The notes under the pieces: model-generated
What the model was told of the DNA's origin: nothing
Database searches by the model: none
Seen by the model: only the letters and a program-made list of their open reading frames with translations
Shown here: one piece after another, positions 7,776-10,000 of the stretch
How positions within the stretch are numbered: position 1 is the first letter of the stretch
How the letters are laid out: each line of letters begins with the position of its first letter
Position numbers and translations under genes: made by a program
Source of the DNA: Nitrospira sp.
GTDB taxonomy: Bacteria > Nitrospirota > Nitrospiria > Nitrospirales > Nitrospiraceae
Assembly (NCBI GenBank): GCA_020216985.1
Contig: JAIWOH010000123.1
Span: 1 to 10,000, forward strand
Length of the DNA: 10,000 nucleotides
Direction of reading: 5' to 3'

Positions 7776-7949
7776 GCCAGGCGGGATCGGTTGGTCAACA
7801 GTTCACCTCCTTAATGAGAGATGGTTGTCATTTCGACGCCTAATAATCACGTAGAATGACGTGCGGCTTGCTGCGCATCGCTTTCGAATGTGTCGTTACG
7901 CGGCTTCTATTTTTCAATAAGCTCGCTTGCGGATGCGGGAGCGCGGTTG
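7776..7949. other. Convergent intergenic gap between the permease gene and rusA-like gene
   Basis: Both flanking genes are transcribed into this 174-nt stretch. I find no GC stem followed by a T-run on either strand. Small imperfect structures are present: GTCATT (7827-7832) paired with AATGAC (7855-7860), and CACGT-AGAATG-ACGTG (7848-7863). The notable element is TCACCTCCTTAA at 7803-7814, listed separately. Confidence 0.6.
7803..7814 (-). promoter_or_regulatory. Perfect Shine-Dalgarno sequence on the minus strand (anti-SD sequence on plus)
   Basis: The minus strand reads TTAAGGAGGTGA, complementary over its whole AAGGAGGTGA core to the 3' end of 16S rRNA. A TTG codon at 7798 follows 7 nt after the AGGAGG core and opens an 85-codon frame (7798-7541) antisense to the permease gene. 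That frame is not listed as a gene because its product resembles no family I know. On the plus strand the same bases equal the 16S anti-SD. Confidence 0.5.
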
Positions 7950-8546
7950 TCAAGTCGTGGGCGGGAAGTCGGCAGTGGTCAGACAGACTTCGATCCGAGG
8001 GTTGAGTTTGTCCATCCGTTTGTACAGGTGGGTTTCGATAATGCGGTTGTCGTTGATGCCCAGTCCTTCGCAGACGGCATCCTGCGTGATCTTCAAACCG
8101 CCGTCCACGTCGCGACGCAGTGGTGTCGTGAAATAAAAATGGATCGACAGGGCCAGCGGCGTCGATTGGAGCCGTTTCAGCAAGGAAGCACGGGCCGGTG
8201 ATTGGGCCAGGGCGATCCAGACATGGCGGCTGACCAGAGCCTTGTACGACCGACCGGCGGAGGACAGCAAACGGCGGCCGTTTACGGTGGCGTATTGATG
8301 GTTGATGCTGGGAGGAATGGGCAGGATCATCGACAGATGATCCGACGTGACCGTGACGGTAGAGGAACGGTCAGGTTGATGCCTGCGTTTTTGAACCATG
8401 GGCGGTGGGATTGATTCGATGGAACGGGCGCGCGCAATCGAAGGGAGGAGGACGGAGAACGGTTCTTTTTTCTGAGAGCGAATCAAGAGCGCTGGAGCGG
8501 GAAGTCGAAAGGAGCGTGGGATGAATCGTCGGCGACGTGAAGGCAT
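7950..8546 (-). CDS. RusA-family Holliday junction resolvase (endodeoxyribonuclease)
   Basis: RusA enzymes are small dimeric nucleases that cut four-way DNA junctions during recombination and repair. The conserved domain is residues 73-190 of the 198-codon frame. It opens with LPIPPSINHQYATVNGRR and includes the catalytic segment RRDVDGGLKITQDAVCEGLG followed by INDNRII. Asp146, Asp148, Lys152 and Asp166 align with the active-site Asp70, Asp72, Lys76 and Asp91 of E. coli RusA. The start is uncertain. ATG 8546 lies 8 nt after the mraZ stop and suggests coupling, but the first 72 residues are Arg/Ser/Pro-rich and unlike any RusA. ATG 8399 or 8330 would give 149 or 126 residues, closer to the usual 120-150; none has a clear ribosome site. 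RusA genes are mostly phage-derived; here the neighbours are not phage genes. Confidence 0.82.
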   Translation of the reverse strand: MPSRRRRFIPRSFRLPAPALLIRSQKKEPFSVLLPSIARARSIESIPPPMVQKRRHQPDRSSTVTVTSDHLSMILPIPPSINHQYATVNGRRLLSSAGRSYKALVSRHVWIALAQSPARASLLKRLQSTPLALSIHFYFTTPLRRDVDGGLKITQDAVCEGLGINDNRIIETHLYKRMDKLNPRIEVCLTTADFPPTT

Positions 8547-8554
8547 GAATCAAA

Positions 8555-8995
8555 CTACAAGAGATTCATGATCTTAGCCATGTTTTGCTCATACCGATCT
8601 TCCGTGCGAGTCAGATAGCGCCGCCATTCGCCGGGGCTCCAAATCTCGATTCGATGGTACAGACCGACCAGGATGACTTCCTGGTCGTCGTCAAGCGGCA
8701 GCATTTTTCGCAAGCGGGCGGGGATCAGAATGCGGCCTGCTTTATCGATGTCCGAGGTGCCGGCTTCCGACACGACAAAATGCATGAAGAGACGGCTTTG
8801 ATCGTCATCCAGCGAGGCCTTCGTGCGCTCGAGCACTTGATTCCATTCCTTCGCCGAGTACAACAACAACGATTGTTCTTGGCCTTTCAAAAAGACGACC
8901 GCCTGTCCTTCCGCTTCGATTTGCTCGCGAAGAGGGGAGGGGGCGATAAAACGCCCTTTTTCATCCAGTTTGCACAGATATTCTCCGGCGAACAT
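8555..8995 (-). CDS. mraZ: MraZ, DNA-binding regulator of the division and cell wall cluster
   Basis: MraZ is a ring-forming AbrB/SpoVT-fold protein that binds promoter repeats and, in E. coli and others, represses its own dcw operon. The 146-residue product has the two tandem half-domains expected: MFAGEYLCKLDEKGRFIAPS at the start (DEKGR at 11-15) and DIDKAGRILIPARLRK at about 82-97. Length fits the family (about 143-152). The frame is open to an ATG at 9061, but that would overlap the upstream HTH gene by 47 nt. ATG 8995 matches the normal MF-G-Y start and has GAGG 9 nt upstream. The usual downstream genes rsmH, ftsL and ftsI are absent; instead a rusA-like gene follows within 8 nt. No tandem TGGG boxes, the known MraZ sites, are visible upstream. 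Confidence 0.93.
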   Translation of the reverse strand: MFAGEYLCKLDEKGRFIAPSPLREQIEAEGQAVVFLKGQEQSLLLYSAKEWNQVLERTKASLDDDQSRLFMHFVVSEAGTSDIDKAGRILIPARLRKMLPLDDDQEVILVGLYHRIEIWSPGEWRRYLTRTEDRYEQNMAKIMNLL

Positions 8996-9014
8996 GGCCC
9001 TCGGCCTCGTCAGC

Positions 9015-9212
9015 TCAGCGATTGGTGACGGCTCTGGTCCGGTTGCGAATCCATTGTTCAAGATCCAATCGGACGAACCGCCATTCTTTTCCCAACTTGA
9101 ACGCAGGAATTTGATGGCTCCTCAAATACCGATAGAGCGTGCGGCGAGTGATTTTCAGATAACGACACGTTTCTTCGACCGTCATCAATTCGCTTTTGGG
9201 AAGCGCGCTCAT
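9015..9212 (-). CDS. Small excisionase-type helix-turn-helix DNA-binding protein
   Basis: A 65-residue protein that is almost entirely one winged HTH domain of the Xis/MerR-like HTH_17 type. ELMTVEETCRYLKITRRTLY (residues 8-27) is the helix-turn-helix, and the wing follows as IPAFKLGKEWRFVRLDLEQWI (about 35-55, with the FKLGKEWRF hairpin). Such small proteins act as excisionases in mobile elements or as local transcription regulators; no integrase is nearby, so a regulator is more likely. The ATG has GGTGG 4 nt upstream. The stop is 19 nt before the mraZ start, so the two are very probably cotranscribed. It is the first gene after the promoter at 9275-9303 and could control it. Confidence 0.85.
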   Translation of the reverse strand: MSALPKSELMTVEETCRYLKITRRTLYRYLRSHQIPAFKLGKEWRFVRLDLEQWIRNRTRAVTNR

Positions 9213-9274
9213 TCCGCCACCAAGGTCCGTGTTTGCGAAGAAGCCCTTCCACGCGCATCATGGCAATGGAGCGC

Positions 9275-9303
9275 ATTGTCCGGCGACATGCGGAGATTGT
9301 CAA
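9275..9303 (-). promoter_or_regulatory. Probable sigma70 promoter for the HTH-mraZ-rusA genes
   Basis: On the minus strand a perfect TTGACA -35 box (9303-9298) and GACAAT (-10, 9280-9275, 4 of 6) are separated by 17 nt. Transcription would begin near 9268, leaving a leader of about 56 nt before the ATG at 9212. Both elements overlap copies of an ATTGTC/GACAAT box, so a bound regulator would block polymerase. Confidence 0.5.
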
Positions 9304-9312
9304 GGAAAATGT

Positions 9313-9329
9313 ATGACAATGGCTGTCAT
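9313..9329. repeat. Inverted repeat at the fmdB stop codon: operator or weak terminator
   Basis: ATGACA, 5-nt spacer, TGTCAT is a perfect inverted repeat with 6-bp arms that includes the fmdB stop (9328-9326). On the minus strand it is followed after 3 nt by TTTT, so it could act as a weak terminator for comF-fmdB. It also lies 10 bp upstream of the -35 box of the next promoter, so it could be an operator. Confidence 0.4.
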
Positions 9330-9682
9330 TCGCTGTCACTATCGTCCGACCCTCCGTTTTGATCCATAGGGGTTTCTTGATCCATCATGGCGTCCATATC
9401 CAGGTCGTCGCCGAAGTCTTCTCCCATTTCACGTTTCATCTTTTGCATGAAACGGGCCATGCTTTGCGGATCCTGTTCGTCCAGTCCATTGAGATCGGCG
9501 GACTCAGCCAGGGACTCCATCCGAGCTTCCTCGGATTTTGGCGCGGCGAACCGGGACATCACACGGTCCAACTCAAGACCACCGCAATGGCGGCAAGAAG
9601 CTGAGGGTTGGTTGCGATAATTCAACACCAAAAGCGAACTTCGTTTCTTACAACTTCGACACACGTATTCGTAAATCGGCAT
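9326..9682 (-). CDS. FmdB-family zinc ribbon protein
   Basis: A 118-residue protein starting MPIYEYVCRSCKK, the hallmark of the FmdB/CxxC_CxxC_SSSS family. Cys8, Cys11, Cys30 and Cys33 form the predicted zinc ribbon. Residues 45-85 are helical and charged. Residues 88-118 are strongly acidic (Asp/Glu-rich with a DSDSE end). FmdB was first described as a putative regulator of formamidase genes, but the role of most members is unknown; metal binding is the only safe inference. The frame extends 23 codons further upstream, but the family's start and an AGGAGA site 8 nt before ATG 9682 select this start. The gene begins 19 nt after the comF stop. Confidence 0.9.
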   Translation of the reverse strand: MPIYEYVCRSCKKRSSLLVLNYRNQPSASCRHCGGLELDRVMSRFAAPKSEEARMESLAESADLNGLDEQDPQSMARFMQKMKREMGEDFGDDLDMDAMMDQETPMDQNGGSDDSDSE

Positions 9683-9701
9683 GGGTGCATTCTCCTCTTT
9701 G

Positions 9702-10000
9702 TTAGCTTGACGGCCGACCATCCTGCTGTTGAAACAGTCGATCGGGGACATGGCTTGCGTCCATCGTTCGTCCCAACGTGAGGGCGAACACGTCGCTTGA
9801 TCCGGCCTTGCGGAGCGCCTTGGCGCATTCGTTGATCGTCGCGCCGGTCGTGAAGACGTCGTCGATCAACAAGATGCGTTTTCCAGCCACGGCGCGAGGC
9901 TGTAGGACGGTGAACGCACCGCGGAGGTTTTTGAGCCGTTCTTTCCGTCTCAGCGAAACTTGTGCCGGAGAAGATCGGTGGCGGATCAAGTCGGTGCAGG
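9702..10000 (-). CDS. comF: ComF-family phosphoribosyltransferase domain protein (N-terminal part outside window)
   Basis: The C-terminal part of a ComF protein, cut by the window edge. The frame is open through base 10000, so the real start lies beyond it. Family features are LIRHRSSPAQVSLRRKERLK and NLRGAF, then the phosphoribosyltransferase PRPP loop ILLIDDVFTTGAT, then ECAKALRKAGSSDVFALTLGRT. In naturally transformable bacteria ComF is a cytosolic protein needed for uptake of single-stranded DNA, but homologues occur widely in species not known to take up DNA. The upstream zinc-finger half of ComF would be outside the window. It lies 19 nt before fmdB, so the two probably share a transcript. 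Confidence 0.9.
   Translation of the reverse strand, partial: CTDLIRHRSSPAQVSLRRKERLKNLRGAFTVLQPRAVAGKRILLIDDVFTTGATINECAKALRKAGSSDVFALTLGRTMDASHVPDRLFQQQDGRPSS

Noticed and set aside
7541..7798. 85-codon TTG-initiated frame antisense to the permease gene
   Set aside because: Not listed as a gene because its sequence resembles a reverse translation of the FtsX membrane region. Its perfect ribosome site is kept as a finding.
7890..8201. 103-codon plus-strand frame over the rusA-like gene
   Set aside because: It is opposite the RusA catalytic core, which is conserved in the other strand, and has no recognisable motif.
8585..9028. 147-codon plus-strand frame opposite mraZ
   Set aside because: mraZ on the minus strand is unambiguous; this is its shadow.
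9015..9212. Mobile element signature from the excisionase-like HTH gene
   Set aside because: No integrase, attachment-site repeats or tRNA gene are seen in the window. Small HTH_17 proteins are also common as ordinary regulators.
1..10000. CRISPR array, tRNA, rRNA gene or insertion sequence
   Set aside because: No regularly spaced repeats, cloverleaf-like sequences, long rRNA similarity or transposase frames were seen when reading both strands.

Overview
The window looks like ordinary chromosome from a Gram-negative bacterium with moderately high G+C. An inner-membrane adaptor for a tripartite pump (MacA type) implies an outer membrane. The gene content, including a TPR gene beside coaBC and an aroQ-efp-accB-accC order, would fit Nitrospira or a relative. 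That placement is inference, since no rRNA or other decisive marker is present.

Plus strand, 1-4279, is a housekeeping block: the 3' end of coaBC (coenzyme A synthesis), a small TPR protein, aroQ (shikimate pathway), efp (translation of polyproline), accB and accC (biotin carrier and biotin carboxylase of acetyl-CoA carboxylase). A good sigma70-type promoter overlaps the ATG of a longer aroQ reading frame and argues for the shorter AroQ. efp, accB and accC all start with GTG, and efp and accB overlap by 4 nt. Plus strand, 4461-7775, is a three-gene efflux/export operon of the MacAB type: a periplasmic adaptor, a separate ATPase and a separate FtsX-like permease. No outer-membrane TolC-like gene is in view.

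Minus strand, 10000-7950, is read towards the pump operon: comF (cut by the window edge), fmdB, a 65-residue excisionase-type HTH protein, mraZ, and a RusA-type Holliday junction resolvase. comF-fmdB are closely spaced. The HTH-mraZ-rusA trio appears to have its own promoter, in a 113-nt gap that carries three ATTGTC boxes about 20 bp apart. mraZ is not followed by rsmH/ftsL/ftsI, its usual division-cluster partners.

The two strands converge in a 174-nt gap (7776-7949) with no convincing terminator. It contains a perfect complement of the Shine-Dalgarno sequence on the plus strand, which is a perfect Shine-Dalgarno on the minus strand, 7 nt before a TTG codon opening a frame antisense to the permease gene. 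I see no rRNA, tRNA, insertion sequence, CRISPR array or clear new defence or biosynthetic system. The most unusual parts are this antisense signal and the HTH-mraZ-rusA cluster with its boxed promoter.
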